NCBI GenBank assembly: GCA_937973935.1
Contig: CALJJF010000251.1
Location: 1-18,577, forward strand
From: MKRK01 sp001896915
Lineage (GTDB): Bacteria; Bacillota; Clostridia; Oscillospirales; Acutalibacteraceae
DNA length: 18,577 nt
Reading direction: 5' to 3'
Made by a program: the position numbers and the translations under genes. Below the pieces are notes generated by a model. The model searched no databases. It was given only the letters and a program-made list of their open reading frames with translations, and had not been told where the DNA came from. Shown piece by piece: positions 1-6,027 of this stretch. Every line of letters starts with the position of its first letter. The first letter of the stretch is position 1.

Positions 1-1
1 T

Positions 2-163
2 ATGCAGGCGGATTTTCTTCGTGGTGTGTATGCCGGTGTGACGCCGGCATACCATATGAACAAACGGCACTGGAATACTGTGAAAATCGAGTCGGATGTA
101 CTAGGGGAAGTGCTTAATGACATGATTGCACACAGCCATCGATTGACCAAGAAAAAAAGCTGA
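2..163 (+). CDS. YjbR/MmcQ family DNA-binding-like protein, 3' end only
   Basis: Only the last 53 residues are in the window; the gene enters from the left edge. The frame reads through GVTPAYHMNKRHWNTVKIE and ends in a Lys-rich tail before TGA at 161-163. The PAYHMNKRHWNTV block followed by a helix with LVDDSYdLV-type spacing is the characteristic C-terminal half of the YjbR/MmcQ (CyaY-like fold) family, small cytosolic proteins suspected to bind DNA, with no established biochemical role. The ATG at position 2 is internal, not a start, because the family is normally about 115-120 residues long. The stop codon lies inside the stem of the following terminator. Family call is good; function unknown. 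Confidence 0.75.
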   Translation: MQADFLRGVYAGVTPAYHMNKRHWNTVKIESDVLGEVLNDMIAHSHRLTKKKS

Positions 164-187
164 GAAGCAGGCTTCTCAGCTTTTTTG
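152..187. terminator. Bidirectional rho-independent terminator
   Basis: AGCTGAGAAG (158-167) pairs with CTTCTCAGCT (172-181) around a 4-nt loop. It is flanked by an A-run (152-158) and a T-run (181-186), so it can end transcription of the plus-strand YjbR gene and of the converging minus-strand MarR gene. The left arm contains the TGA stop of the YjbR gene. Confidence 0.9.
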
Positions 188-196
188 GTAGCGGGG

Positions 197-820
197 TTAT
201 CTGTCGGGTGATTCGTCATCCGGCTCTTCCGGTCTCATCCCGTGATGGGGACCGTGATGACAGCCGTGGGGAGGATGCCCGAAAGGCATGGGAGGAGGAC
301 CAAAGGGATTGCCCCCGGGTCCTCCACCGCCAAAAGGACCTCTGTGGTGGGGAGGAGGGAAGCCCGGCTCGGCGGGATCGTTTCCTACCTGTGCTTCCAG
401 GGATGCTATGATGCGGTCCAGATAACCACTGAGGCTTTCTTGCTCTTCTTCATTCAGACAAGCAAAAAGCTTGTTGGTGTCCACTCCTTGTTCCCGTTGC
501 TCCACAGCTTCCAATCCTGCCTGTGTCAGCCGGATATTCATCACCCGTTTATCGCTTTCTGCAGGTGTCCGGGTGATATAGCCGCTTTTCTCCAGCTTAA
601 AAAGCAGCTCACCCAATGATTGGGGACGCATATCCAAAAGATAAGTAAGCTCCTTCTGGCTGATTTCCGGCTGGAGCTTTAAGATTGCCAGAACACGACC
701 CTGCCCCTTTTGAGGGTTGCCCATAGGGCCGAAATGTGCATGATGCCGATGATGATACCGTGCCAGCAGCCATTCTACTCTCGTCAGCCGCAGCATTAAA
801 TCCATTGTATGATCGGTCAT
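197..820 (-). CDS. MarR-family transcriptional regulator with His/Gly/Pro-rich C-terminal tail
   Basis: 207 residues. Residues about 35-145 form a MarR winged-helix domain: ISQKELTYLLDMRPQSLGELLFKLEKSGYITR is the helix-turn-helix and recognition helix, and SDKRVMNIRLTQAG is the wing with the usual D-x-R motif. Members bind palindromes as dimers and usually release DNA on binding small ligands, metals or oxidants. Two features go beyond the core: a His cluster at residues 23-29 (five His) and a low-complexity tail from about residue 148, rich in Pro, Gly and His with one Cys (eight His), ending acidic. The tail could bind metal or be a flexible linker; this is inference. The start at 820 is supported by GGAGG at 828-832. 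The perfect palindrome in its own promoter implies autoregulation. It stands alone, so its other targets cannot be told from context. Confidence 0.85.
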   Translation of the reverse strand: MTDHTMDLMLRLTRVEWLLARYHHRHHAHFGPMGNPQKGQGRVLAILKLQPEISQKELTYLLDMRPQSLGELLFKLEKSGYITRTPAESDKRVMNIRLTQAGLEAVEQREQGVDTNKLFACLNEEEQESLSGYLDRIIASLEAQVGNDPAEPGFPPPHHRGPFGGGGPGGNPFGPPPMPFGHPPHGCHHGPHHGMRPEEPDDESPDR

Positions 821-839
821 TGTGTTTCCTCCATTTCAT

Positions 840-863
840 AATTACAAAGGTACCTTTGTAATT
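840..863. promoter_or_regulatory. Perfect 24-bp palindromic operator in the marR promoter
   Basis: The half-site AATTACAAAGGT is followed directly by its exact reverse complement, centred on GGTACC. The palindrome fills the spacer and covers the -10 box of the minus-strand marR promoter, the classic position for an autorepressor operator. A second GGTACC core (AAGGTACCTG, 880-889) lies upstream of the -35 box and may be an accessory site. Confidence 0.75.
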
Positions 864-869
864 TGTCAA
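841..869 (-). promoter_or_regulatory. Sigma-A-type promoter of the MarR-family gene
   Basis: On the minus strand TTGACA (864-869) and TGTAAT (841-846) are separated by 17 nt, a near-consensus vegetative promoter. The predicted transcript start is about 834, leaving a very short leader that just contains the GGAGG at 828-832. Confidence 0.8.
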
Positions 870-1105
870 GTATCATTTTAAGGTACCTGAATCATATATT
901 TTTTGGTGATTTAATATCCGAAAATCCACCAAAAAATTCCGCTGTCCTACGTTCCTTCATGGCATTTTTTCAATACGCAAGGATGACAGTAAAGGGTAAC
1001 GGCTTTTTTCAGACAACTCTGTTCAGGAAGCATGCGTTTTGAGGAATAAAATTCAGAAAAACGGCAATCTTATGTAATATTAAAACGAATGAAAGAGGGA
1101 TACAC
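870..1105. other. Intergenic region with a hairpin-forming inverted repeat
   Basis: There is no credible gene here. ATTTTTTGGTG-ATTT (898-912) can pair with AAAT-C-CACCAAAAAAT (922-937), about 15 bp with one bulged C and a 9-nt loop. The T-run precedes the stem and the A-run follows, so it is not a terminator on either strand. A weak candidate promoter for the ferritin-like gene is TTCAGA (1052-1057), 17 nt, TAATAT (1075-1080). Confidence 0.4.
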
Positions 1106-1408
1106 ATGGCGATTATCGGAAACCCCTTTGTGGGGAATGTGCCGCGCACCATGAACAATGAGGAGCTGGTGCAAGCACTAAGGCTGGATATTATCAATGA
1201 GTATGAAGCAATCATCGGGTATGAGACCCACGCTGCGGCGTCCACCGACGAAAAGGTAAAAAAAGCGCTGTATGACATTGCAAACGAAGAAAAAAGCCAT
1301 GTGGGGAAATTGGAACAGCTTGTGTTCCAGCTCAGCCCCCAGGATGCACAGCGGATTGATACCGGAAAGCAAAGCATTTTGCAGCAGCAAAACACCATCC
1401 AAAATTAA
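1106..1408 (+). CDS. Small ferritin-like protein, resembling encapsulated ferritin (EncFtn)
   Basis: 100 residues. Two helices carry the ferroxidase-type residues: NEYEAIIGYETHA (E32, E34, Y39) and NEEKSHVG (E62, H65). The order, spacing and even numbering match what is described for EncFtn proteins, which assemble as annular decamers with iron sites formed between subunits and oxidise Fe2+ in the cytosol or inside an encapsulin shell. The C-terminus (SILQQQNTIQN) lacks an obvious hydrophobic LxxGxL-type encapsulin-targeting peptide, and no shell gene is in the window. AGAGGG at 1094-1099 supports the ATG at 1106. The gene is monocistronic, ended by the hairpin at 1412-1443. A half-length rubrerythrin-like protein of other function is the alternative. 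Confidence 0.75.
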   Translation: MAIIGNPFVGNVPRTMNNEELVQALRLDIINEYEAIIGYETHAAASTDEKVKKALYDIANEEKSHVGKLEQLVFQLSPQDAQRIDTGKQSILQQQNTIQN

Positions 1409-1411
1409 CAC

Positions 1412-1443
1412 AAAAACCATCCTTAAGAATAAGGATGGTTTTT
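1412..1443. terminator. Bidirectional rho-independent terminator
   Basis: AAAAACCATCCTTA (1412-1425) pairs perfectly with TAAGGATGGTTTTT (1430-1443) around AGAA. It serves both the ferritin-like gene (plus) and the converging MgtC gene (minus), whose stop codon (1442-1444) overlaps the end of the stem. Confidence 0.92.
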
Positions 1444-2104
1444 AGATTACTGCAATTTCGTTGACGCCGTCAAGTGAACTCAAATCATACAAAAGCTTTG
1501 AATATGTATTTTTCCCGGTTCGCTTTATGTCCAAAATAATTTCAGCGGTATCATCGTCCTCATTCATCTTGATGGAAGCAATCTGGACATCCTCCTGACA
1601 GAGCTTTCCCAAAATCGCTTTCAGGTTGTTTGTATCAAACAGCTCAACTCTGAGGTTGATCACTTCGCTCTTTCTTCTCAAATACGACGTCAGCGAACGA
1701 AGCCCCAGCATGGCAAACAGCATAAACAAGACAATGATCGCTGCCAGAATATAATAACCGCTGCCCACCACAAGACCGACACATGCTGTCGTCCATAGAC
1801 CTGCCGCGGTTGTGATGCCCCGAATGCGGTTGCCATCCACAATAATGCTGCCTACTCCCAAGAAGCCGATGCCGCTGATGACCTGAGCACCCATTCGCAT
1901 CATCTCCGTGGGTGTTCCATACTGGGTCACGAGGCATTCGCTGAGAACCATAATAGAGGCCGAGCCCAGACACACGATGATATGGGTGCGCAAACCTGCG
2001 TCGTGGTTTTTGCCGCCCCGCTCCATTCCGATGATACCGCCCAATATCACTGCAACCCCAAGGCGTATCAGCAGGGTGTAGTCAAAACTGATGAAATCAA
2101 GCAT
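1442..2104 (-). CDS. MgtC/SapB family membrane protein
   Basis: 220 residues. The N-terminal two thirds are hydrophobic with several transmembrane helices (about residues 10-25, 40-57, 70-88, 100-135) and hold the family signature IGMERGGKNHDAGLRTHI (about 24-42) and GAQVISGIGFLGVGSI. Residues about 148-220 form a soluble ACT-like domain (VINLRVELFD..., then the DIKRTGK strand region), as in many MgtC homologues. MgtC proteins sit in the inner membrane and are linked to growth at low Mg2+; in Salmonella MgtC acts on the F-ATPase and phosphate uptake. The role in this organism is inferred only from family. The ATG at 2104 follows AAAGGAGG (2112-2119). It has its own upstream region with conspicuous inverted repeats and no partner gene. 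Confidence 0.88.
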   Translation of the reverse strand: MLDFISFDYTLLIRLGVAVILGGIIGMERGGKNHDAGLRTHIIVCLGSASIMVLSECLVTQYGTPTEMMRMGAQVISGIGFLGVGSIIVDGNRIRGITTAAGLWTTACVGLVVGSGYYILAAIIVLFMLFAMLGLRSLTSYLRRKSEVINLRVELFDTNNLKAILGKLCQEDVQIASIKMNEDDDTAEIILDIKRTGKNTYSKLLYDLSSLDGVNEIAVI

Positions 2105-2132
2105 CCTTTTTCCTCCTTTGGTAAATATTCAT

Positions 2133-2192
2133 AAAGTCAATTAGGGTCAGAACCCTTCGCCTTTCATCCCGTGGTAATTGACTTTGGTATAA
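2133..2192 (-). promoter_or_regulatory. Nested inverted repeats upstream of the MgtC gene (candidate structured leader or operator)
   Basis: AAAGTCAATTA (2133-2143) is the exact reverse complement of TAATTGACTTT (2175-2185), and AGGGT (2143-2147) pairs with ACCCT (2152-2156) inside it. In the minus-strand RNA this would be a long stem-loop with an asymmetric internal loop, ending about 13 nt before the SD. I could not match it to the M-box, yybP-ykoY or other riboswitch cores I know. If transcription starts near 2180 the outer stem would be partly upstream of the RNA, so a DNA operator is the alternative. Confidence 0.5.
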
Positions 2193-2214
2193 CAAGGATG
2201 CAATCCTATTACAA
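2187..2214 (-). promoter_or_regulatory. Candidate promoter of the MgtC gene
   Basis: On the minus strand TTGTAA (2209-2214) and TTATAC (2187-2192) are 16 nt apart; a small inverted repeat AGGAT-GCA-ATCCT (2195-2207) lies between the boxes. A second possibility further upstream is TTGATT, 18 nt, TGTAAT (2208-2213), which would place the whole inverted repeat in the transcript. Confidence 0.4.
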
Positions 2215-2255
2215 GTGTTAAGAGAATGTTAAATCAAAAAAATATAAAAAATTAC

Positions 2256-2284
2256 TTGACATTTATTTCTGCTTGGTGTATATT
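2256..2284 (+). promoter_or_regulatory. Sigma-A-type promoter for the GyrI-like gene pair
   Basis: A consensus TTGACA (2256-2261), a 17-nt spacer and TATATT (2279-2284). A transcript start near 2291 rules out the in-frame TTG at 2273 as the gene start. Confidence 0.82.
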
Positions 2285-2326
2285 GTTTACAAACATATGT
2301 TCGCAACAGAAAAGAGGAAAAGAGAA

Positions 2327-2833
2327 ATGCCAGAAATAATAAAATGCTTCAGAGAAACGCTTCCGACGGTCAGACTGATCGGCAAGCGGTATGGAAACAG
2401 TGACAGGGACGAATACGGGGGGTTTGGCGGCAAATGGGGTGATTGGTTTAAAAACGGATGGTTTGAGCTTTTAGAAAATCATGGCGCTTCCCCGGACAAC
2501 GGAAATTCTTATCTCGGCGTGATGAGAAGCGTGAATGATGACTTTGAGTATTGGGTCGGCATGTTTTTTGATGAAAATAAGGAAGTGCCGGAAGGCTTTT
2601 CTTATGTGGATATCCCTGCTGGTGACATTGCTACTTGTTATATTTACGGTTATGACAACGGGGAGCTTTTCGGAGACGAGGTACATAATAAATGCTTGGA
2701 AAATGTGTTTCAACGGGGCTTCGTTGTCCAAAATACACCATGGTTTTTTGAGCGGTATAACTGTCCCCGTTACACCACACCGGATGAAAATGGCAAGGTG
2801 ATTTTGGATTATTGTGTTTATATCAATGATTAG
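2327..2833 (+). CDS. GyrI-like / AraC effector-binding-domain protein
   Basis: 168 residues from the chosen start. The pattern of a central WVGMFF strand, then VPEGFSYVDIPAGDIATCYIYG, GELFG, a helix, and a C-terminal block WFFERYNCPR...VILDYCVYI with a conserved Glu (E143) is that of the GyrI-like small-molecule-binding (SHS2) domain. No DNA-binding domain is attached, so it is a stand-alone effector-binding or ligand-sequestering protein; some relatives hydrolyse or bind cyclopropanoid or hydrophobic cations, others inhibit gyrase. The ATG at 2327 is preferred because AAAGAGG (2311-2317) sits 9 nt upstream and the promoter overlaps the longer frame. It is 12 nt upstream of the next gene, so the two are likely co-transcribed. 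Ligand unknown. Confidence 0.78.
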   Translation: MPEIIKCFRETLPTVRLIGKRYGNSDRDEYGGFGGKWGDWFKNGWFELLENHGASPDNGNSYLGVMRSVNDDFEYWVGMFFDENKEVPEGFSYVDIPAGDIATCYIYGYDNGELFGDEVHNKCLENVFQRGFVVQNTPWFFERYNCPRYTTPDENGKVILDYCVYIND

Positions 2834-2845
2834 GAGTGTGTATGA

Positions 2846-3070
2846 ATGGCACCACCGAAAAAGGTCAGGGTCTGCAAAAGCTGTTCTGGATTTGATGTAG
2901 AGGAACTGAAGGGGATCCTGAGGGACGATGAATACACCACCGGCTGCATCGGGATGTGTTTGCATCGAAATCCGCATTTCAAAGGCCAGATATTCGGCTT
3001 TCTAAATGGGGATTTTACCATTTGTAATACAAAAGATGAATTCTTTTCAAAAATTGCAGCAATTATTTAA
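2846..3070 (+). CDS. Small Cys-rich thioredoxin/[2Fe-2S] ferredoxin-like protein
   Basis: 74 residues. It holds C10-x2-C13 and C34-x3-C38 plus C60, separated by a helix, with GCIGMC followed by an FGFLNGDF strand pair and a C-terminal helix. This resembles the thioredoxin-like ferredoxin and YuzB/DUF1450 type of small proteins, in which a paired Cys motif binds a [2Fe-2S] cluster or acts in redox; I cannot decide between these or confirm the family. AGGAG at 2832-2836 overlaps the upstream stop codon and lies 9 nt before ATG 2846, so expression is coupled to the GyrI-like gene. A strong terminator follows. A different-frame ATG at 2842 gives a short unrelated frame and is rejected. Confidence 0.65.
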   Translation: MAPPKKVRVCKSCSGFDVEELKGILRDDEYTTGCIGMCLHRNPHFKGQIFGFLNGDFTICNTKDEFFSKIAAII

Positions 3071-3089
3071 TTAGACACCTTCCTTTCAT

Positions 3090-3129
3090 AAGCACTTATT
3101 TCTTTACCTGTTGAAATAAGTGCTTTTTA
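3090..3129 (+). terminator. Rho-independent terminator after the GyrI-like gene pair
   Basis: AAGCACTTATTTC (3090-3102) pairs perfectly with GAAATAAGTGCTT (3113-3125) around a 10-nt loop and is followed by a T-rich run (3124-3129 and beyond). Confidence 0.9.
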
Positions 3130-3150
3130 TTTTATACTATGATATCATAG
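3111..3150 (+). promoter_or_regulatory. Candidate promoter and 14-bp palindrome upstream of the PH-like membrane gene
   Basis: TTGAAA (3111-3116), 16 nt, TATACT (3133-3138) overlaps the 3' arm of the terminator. The perfect palindrome CTATGATATCATAG (3137-3150) overlaps the -10 box and could be an operator. Weak evidence; other AT-rich sequences in 3130-3220 could serve instead. Confidence 0.35.
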
Positions 3151-3221
3151 AAAAAAATATCATTACATATATGATTGATTAAGTGAGTGGGTAGAATCGG
3201 AAAACTCAAATATATTTTCAG

Positions 3222-3803
3222 ATGATTGGAGACGCATTGATTTTAAAGAACAGATTTGAATTTGGCATAGCAAAAATACTGCATTCCGATGAGCAGGTTT
3301 TATGGAAAGCGACTCCCACTACAAAATTTATTTTCTCATATTTGGATATAGTAATGATTCCGTTGGCGATTCTACTGATGTGCTATACAGCAGCGTTATT
3401 CACTCTCATCATTGGAAGCGTCGGCTTTTTTGCGTTTCTGGTTGCACCATGTTTTATCATGGGTGCGTACATTTTGTATTCCCGATTGGGAAAGAAAAGA
3501 AGGATTAAAAGGAGAAGTCTTTACCTATTAACCAATCAAAGGTTAATTGGTTATGATACCAGAAATGATACCGTCAGAGATATTGAGTTACAGGATATTT
3601 TACTTCTTTATTTCACCCAGAATAAGAATAATATCGGAACCATAACGTTTCAAAGAAGAAGCAAAACCAAGCTGTTTTTACATGAATTTTATTCCAATCG
3701 GGTGAATACATATCTTTGTGCGGGCAGAGTTTTTAACGCACTTTATGAGATAGAGAATGTCAAAGAGGTTTATGATTTATTAAGCGGTGTGGTTGAAAAA
3801 TAG
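3222..3803 (+). CDS. Membrane-anchored PH-like (bPH) domain protein
   Basis: 193 residues. A short N-terminal segment with HSDEQVLWKATPTTK precedes two transmembrane helices (about 39-60 and 62-86), a Lys/Arg cluster (91-98, positive-inside), and then a C-terminal beta-rich domain starting with YLLTNQRLIGYD. The 'LTNxRLI' strand and the D-x-ELQDI pattern are typical of bacterial PH-like domains in YdbS/YdbT-type proteins; their molecular job is largely unknown. The ATG at 3222 has no good SD. The in-frame TTG at 3237 has TTGGAGA (3225-3231) at suitable distance and may be the true start, shortening the protein by five residues. It is monocistronic; I see no clear terminator behind it. Confidence 0.6.
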   Translation: MIGDALILKNRFEFGIAKILHSDEQVLWKATPTTKFIFSYLDIVMIPLAILLMCYTAALFTLIIGSVGFFAFLVAPCFIMGAYILYSRLGKKRRIKRRSLYLLTNQRLIGYDTRNDTVRDIELQDILLLYFTQNKNNIGTITFQRRSKTKLFLHEFYSNRVNTYLCAGRVFNALYEIENVKEVYDLLSGVVEK

Positions 3804-3961
3804 GCATTGACAGATCAAAATCACAAAAATGGTGTAAACGGGATAACATAAGACAGGGGTTTTGGGGAGGATGCAATTGACTCGCTTTTTTGTTATTGCA
3901 GGAGGATAAGCCAACATCCTGCAAAAATGCCATATGATCAGACGGACAAAGAACCCGATGC
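3804..3961. other. Gene-free stretch left of the IS remnant
   Basis: No credible reading frame on either strand. The only structure is a small inverted repeat, TGCAGGA (3897-3903) with TCCTGCA (3917-3923). It may be decayed mobile-element or regulatory DNA, but I cannot recognise it. Confidence 0.3.
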
Positions 3962-4099
3962 TCCAAAAACCGCAGGATCAAGCTAAAACTAAATGGCCTG
4001 ACACCTGCTAAAAACAGATCTCAAGCCATTTCAGCTGCTTAATATTCAATTAGTACAATTTTTAATCAAAACTTTGTCTAACTTTTTGGGGTCACTTCA
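3962..4099 (+). mobile_element. 3' end of a decayed IS3-family (IS150-like) insertion sequence
   Basis: The stretch TGTCTAACTTTTTGGGGTCA (4075-4094) is the typical right terminal inverted repeat of IS150-group IS3 elements, and the last codons of an orfB transposase lie just upstream (3971-4042). The left inverted repeat, orfA and nearly all of orfB are missing, so the element is a truncated relic. It sits between the 3' ends of the PH-like gene and rex, a neutral landing place. No target-site duplication can be defined. Confidence 0.7.
3965..4042 (+). pseudogene. IS3-family transposase (orfB) C-terminal fragment
   Basis: The frame reads KNRRIKLKLNGLTPAKNRSQ followed by AISAA and TAA. This matches the end of IS3-family OrfB integrases, where a 'YNNxRIKxKLxGLSPxxYRxQA' block closes the protein after the DDE catalytic core. 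Upstream homology stops near 3962 and a stop codon is met in frame at 3935-3937, so there is no catalytic core and no start. Non-functional. Confidence 0.7.
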
Positions 4100-4127
4100 C
4101 ACCATGCGCCCTATTTTTTATCCTGAT

Positions 4128-4784
4128 TCAACGATCGGAGACAGGATGCTCCAGTTTTTCCTTCATTCGGTAGCAGAAGGTCATCAGGCTATCGCCGAGA
4201 TGAACGTTTTCCACCGGCAGACCGGGATAGCGCAGCGCCAAATCGCTGTGGGTAAAGTTCCAGAAGCCTTGAATGCCCAGACGAACCAGGGCGTCGGTAA
4301 TTTCAAAGGCGGCTTCCGCGGGAATACAGAGAATGGCGACCTGAGGCAGGTTTTCGCGGCAGAATTCATCCAGACCGTCAATGTGGCGCACGGGCATACC
4401 CCGTACCAGCTGACCTGCCATGGATTCCTTTTTGTCAAAAATACCGATGAGCTGAAAGCCGCGCTTTTCAAAATCCATGTGGGTGGCAATGACACGACCC
4501 AGATTACCGGCACCGATGATAATGGCACGAAAAGAAGAATCCAGACCGAGAATCTGTCCGATTTCTTCATGTAACAGCTTAACATTGTAGCCGTACCCTT
4601 GCTGCCCGAACCCGCCGAAGCAGTTTAAATCCTGCCGGATCAGGGAAGCGGTCAGCCCCATTTTAGAAGAGAGCTCACGGGACGAAATCCTGTCGATATC
4701 TTTTTTGATCAATTCACCCAAAAAACGATAATAACGGGGCAATCGTTTGATTACCGAAATCGAAATATCTTCGCGCTTAATCAT
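4128..4784 (-). CDS. rex: Redox-sensing transcriptional repressor Rex
   Basis: 218 residues, the normal Rex length. Residues 11-75 are the winged-helix DNA-binding domain (KRLPRYYRFLGEL, then SLIRQDLNCFGGFGQQGYGY as recognition helix and wing). Residues about 85-200 are the Rossmann domain with GAGNLG at 91-96 and an acidic residue at the end of strand 2 (GIFDKK) that favours NAD(H). A C-terminal swapped helix closes the dimer. Rex leaves DNA when NADH binds, so it derepresses fermentation and electron-disposal genes under reducing conditions. AAGGAGGG at 4791-4798 supports ATG 4784. It is the last gene of an operon behind icd (33-nt gap) and acn, with a Rex-like site at the operon promoter. 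I see no hairpin terminator after it, only the IS relic. Confidence 0.95.
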   Translation of the reverse strand: MIKREDISISVIKRLPRYYRFLGELIKKDIDRISSRELSSKMGLTASLIRQDLNCFGGFGQQGYGYNVKLLHEEIGQILGLDSSFRAIIIGAGNLGRVIATHMDFEKRGFQLIGIFDKKESMAGQLVRGMPVRHIDGLDEFCRENLPQVAILCIPAEAAFEITDALVRLGIQGFWNFTHSDLALRYPGLPVENVHLGDSLMTFCYRMKEKLEHPVSDR

Positions 4785-4817
4785 AATATGCCCTCCTTAT
4801 CAAACGGGTATTGTATA

Positions 4818-5984
4818 TTATTTGCTGAGTGCAACCACTGTATCCATGACATAGTTGCCGAACTCTGTGCAGGTGCAGCCGGTATCACGACCGGTAATCT
4901 GCAGCTTCTTCTCTTCGAACATACAGGTGTCCAGCGCTTTTTCAAACACATCCGCTTCTGTTTGATAGCCGATGTGGGAAAGGAGCATCACGCCGGCACG
5001 GAGCATGGAGCAAGGATCGGCGTATTGGTCACGTCCCTCGAGAACCATGCGGGGAGCAGAACCGTGAATTGCTTCAAACATAGCATAGCGTTTGCCTAAG
5101 TTTGCGCTGCCTGCTGTACCCACACCGCCCTGGAACTCAGCGGCTTCGTCGGTTAAGATATCACCATACAGGTTCGGGAGGATGAACGCCTTAAAGTCTC
5201 TGCGGCGTTTTTCGTCGATCAGCTTGGCGGTGGTGATGTCGATGTACCAGTCGTCGGTCTCAATTTCGGGATATTCGGCACCGATATTCTGGCAAAGCTT
5301 TAAGAATTTGCCGTCGGTGGTTTTTACTACATTGGCCTTTGTGATGATGGAAACACGCTCTTTTTTATTTTTTCTGGCATATTCATATGCCATTCTTGCG
5401 ATTCTGTCGGTACCCTGTGTGGTAGTAACGGTAAAGTCAACCGCCAGGTCCTCAGTCACGTTGGCGCCCTGTGAGCCCAAGGTGTAGGCACCTTCCGTGT
5501 TTTCACGGAAGAAGGTCCAGTCAATTCCCTTTTCGGGAACCTTAACAGGACGAACGTTGGCAAACAGGTCCAGCTCTTTTCTCATAGCTACGTTTGCACT
5601 TTCCACGTTTGGCCACGGGTCCCCCGCTCTGGGTGTGGTTGTGGGTCCTTTCAGGATAACATGGCACTGCTTCAGCTCTGCCAAAACATCGTCGGGGATG
5701 GCTTTGTTCTGCGCTGCACGGTTTTCGATGGTCAGACCGTCAATGGTGCGAAATTCAATTTTACCGGCTTTTACATCGCTGTCCAGCAAAAATTCCAATA
5801 CTCTGGCGGATTCGTTTGTGATAACAGGGCCGATGCCATCACCGCCGCAAACACCGATGATGATTTTGTCAAGAGATTTATAATCCACAAAATCCTGTTC
5901 GGCTTTCATTTGTTCCACTCTTGCGAGCTGTGCCCGCATCACCTTTTCGAACTGCTCAATGGCAGCTTTTATTTTATGTTCCAT
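4818..5984 (-). CDS. icd: Isocitrate dehydrogenase (isocitrate/isopropylmalate dehydrogenase family)
   Basis: 388 residues from the ATG at 5984. It would convert isocitrate to 2-oxoglutarate and CO2 with NAD(P)+. The fold starts at about residue 40 (IIIGVCGGDGIGP). Isocitrate-specific contacts are visible: S129-x-N131-x3-R135 and R145 (SANVAMRKELDLFANVRPV), R160 and Y167 in FRENTEGAY, K in ITKANVVK, and metal Asp residues in PNLYGDILTDEAA. This serine/arginine pattern argues for isocitrate rather than isopropylmalate. The segment after HGSAP lacks the Lys-Tyr pair of classical NADP enzymes, so NAD+ is more likely, though unproven. A 40-residue charged helical N-terminal extension precedes the core. 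AAAGGA (5996-6001) supports this start; the longer frame to 6080 would run far into acn. Middle gene of acn-icd-rex. Confidence 0.9.
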   Translation of the reverse strand: MEHKIKAAIEQFEKVMRAQLARVEQMKAEQDFVDYKSLDKIIIGVCGGDGIGPVITNESARVLEFLLDSDVKAGKIEFRTIDGLTIENRAAQNKAIPDDVLAELKQCHVILKGPTTTPRAGDPWPNVESANVAMRKELDLFANVRPVKVPEKGIDWTFFRENTEGAYTLGSQGANVTEDLAVDFTVTTTQGTDRIARMAYEYARKNKKERVSIITKANVVKTTDGKFLKLCQNIGAEYPEIETDDWYIDITTAKLIDEKRRRDFKAFILPNLYGDILTDEAAEFQGGVGTAGSANLGKRYAMFEAIHGSAPRMVLEGRDQYADPCSMLRAGVMLLSHIGYQTEADVFEKALDTCMFEEKKLQITGRDTGCTCTEFGNYVMDTVVALSK

Positions 5985-6027
5985 TCTGTTAACATTCCTT
6001 TCTAAATATGGTTGATTCTTACGTTGC

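Noticed and set aside
2105..2215. M-box or yybP-ykoY riboswitch before the MgtC gene
   Set aside because: The conserved core sequences of these classes are not visible; kept only as an unknown candidate leader.
2273..2326. N-terminal extension of the GyrI-like protein from TTG 2273
   Set aside because: It overlaps the -10 box and lies upstream of the predicted transcript start; ATG 2327 has a good SD.
4074..4574. Long plus-strand reading frame opposite rex
   Set aside because: It is antisense to a clear Rex protein, starts inside the IS inverted repeat, and shows no domain or SD.
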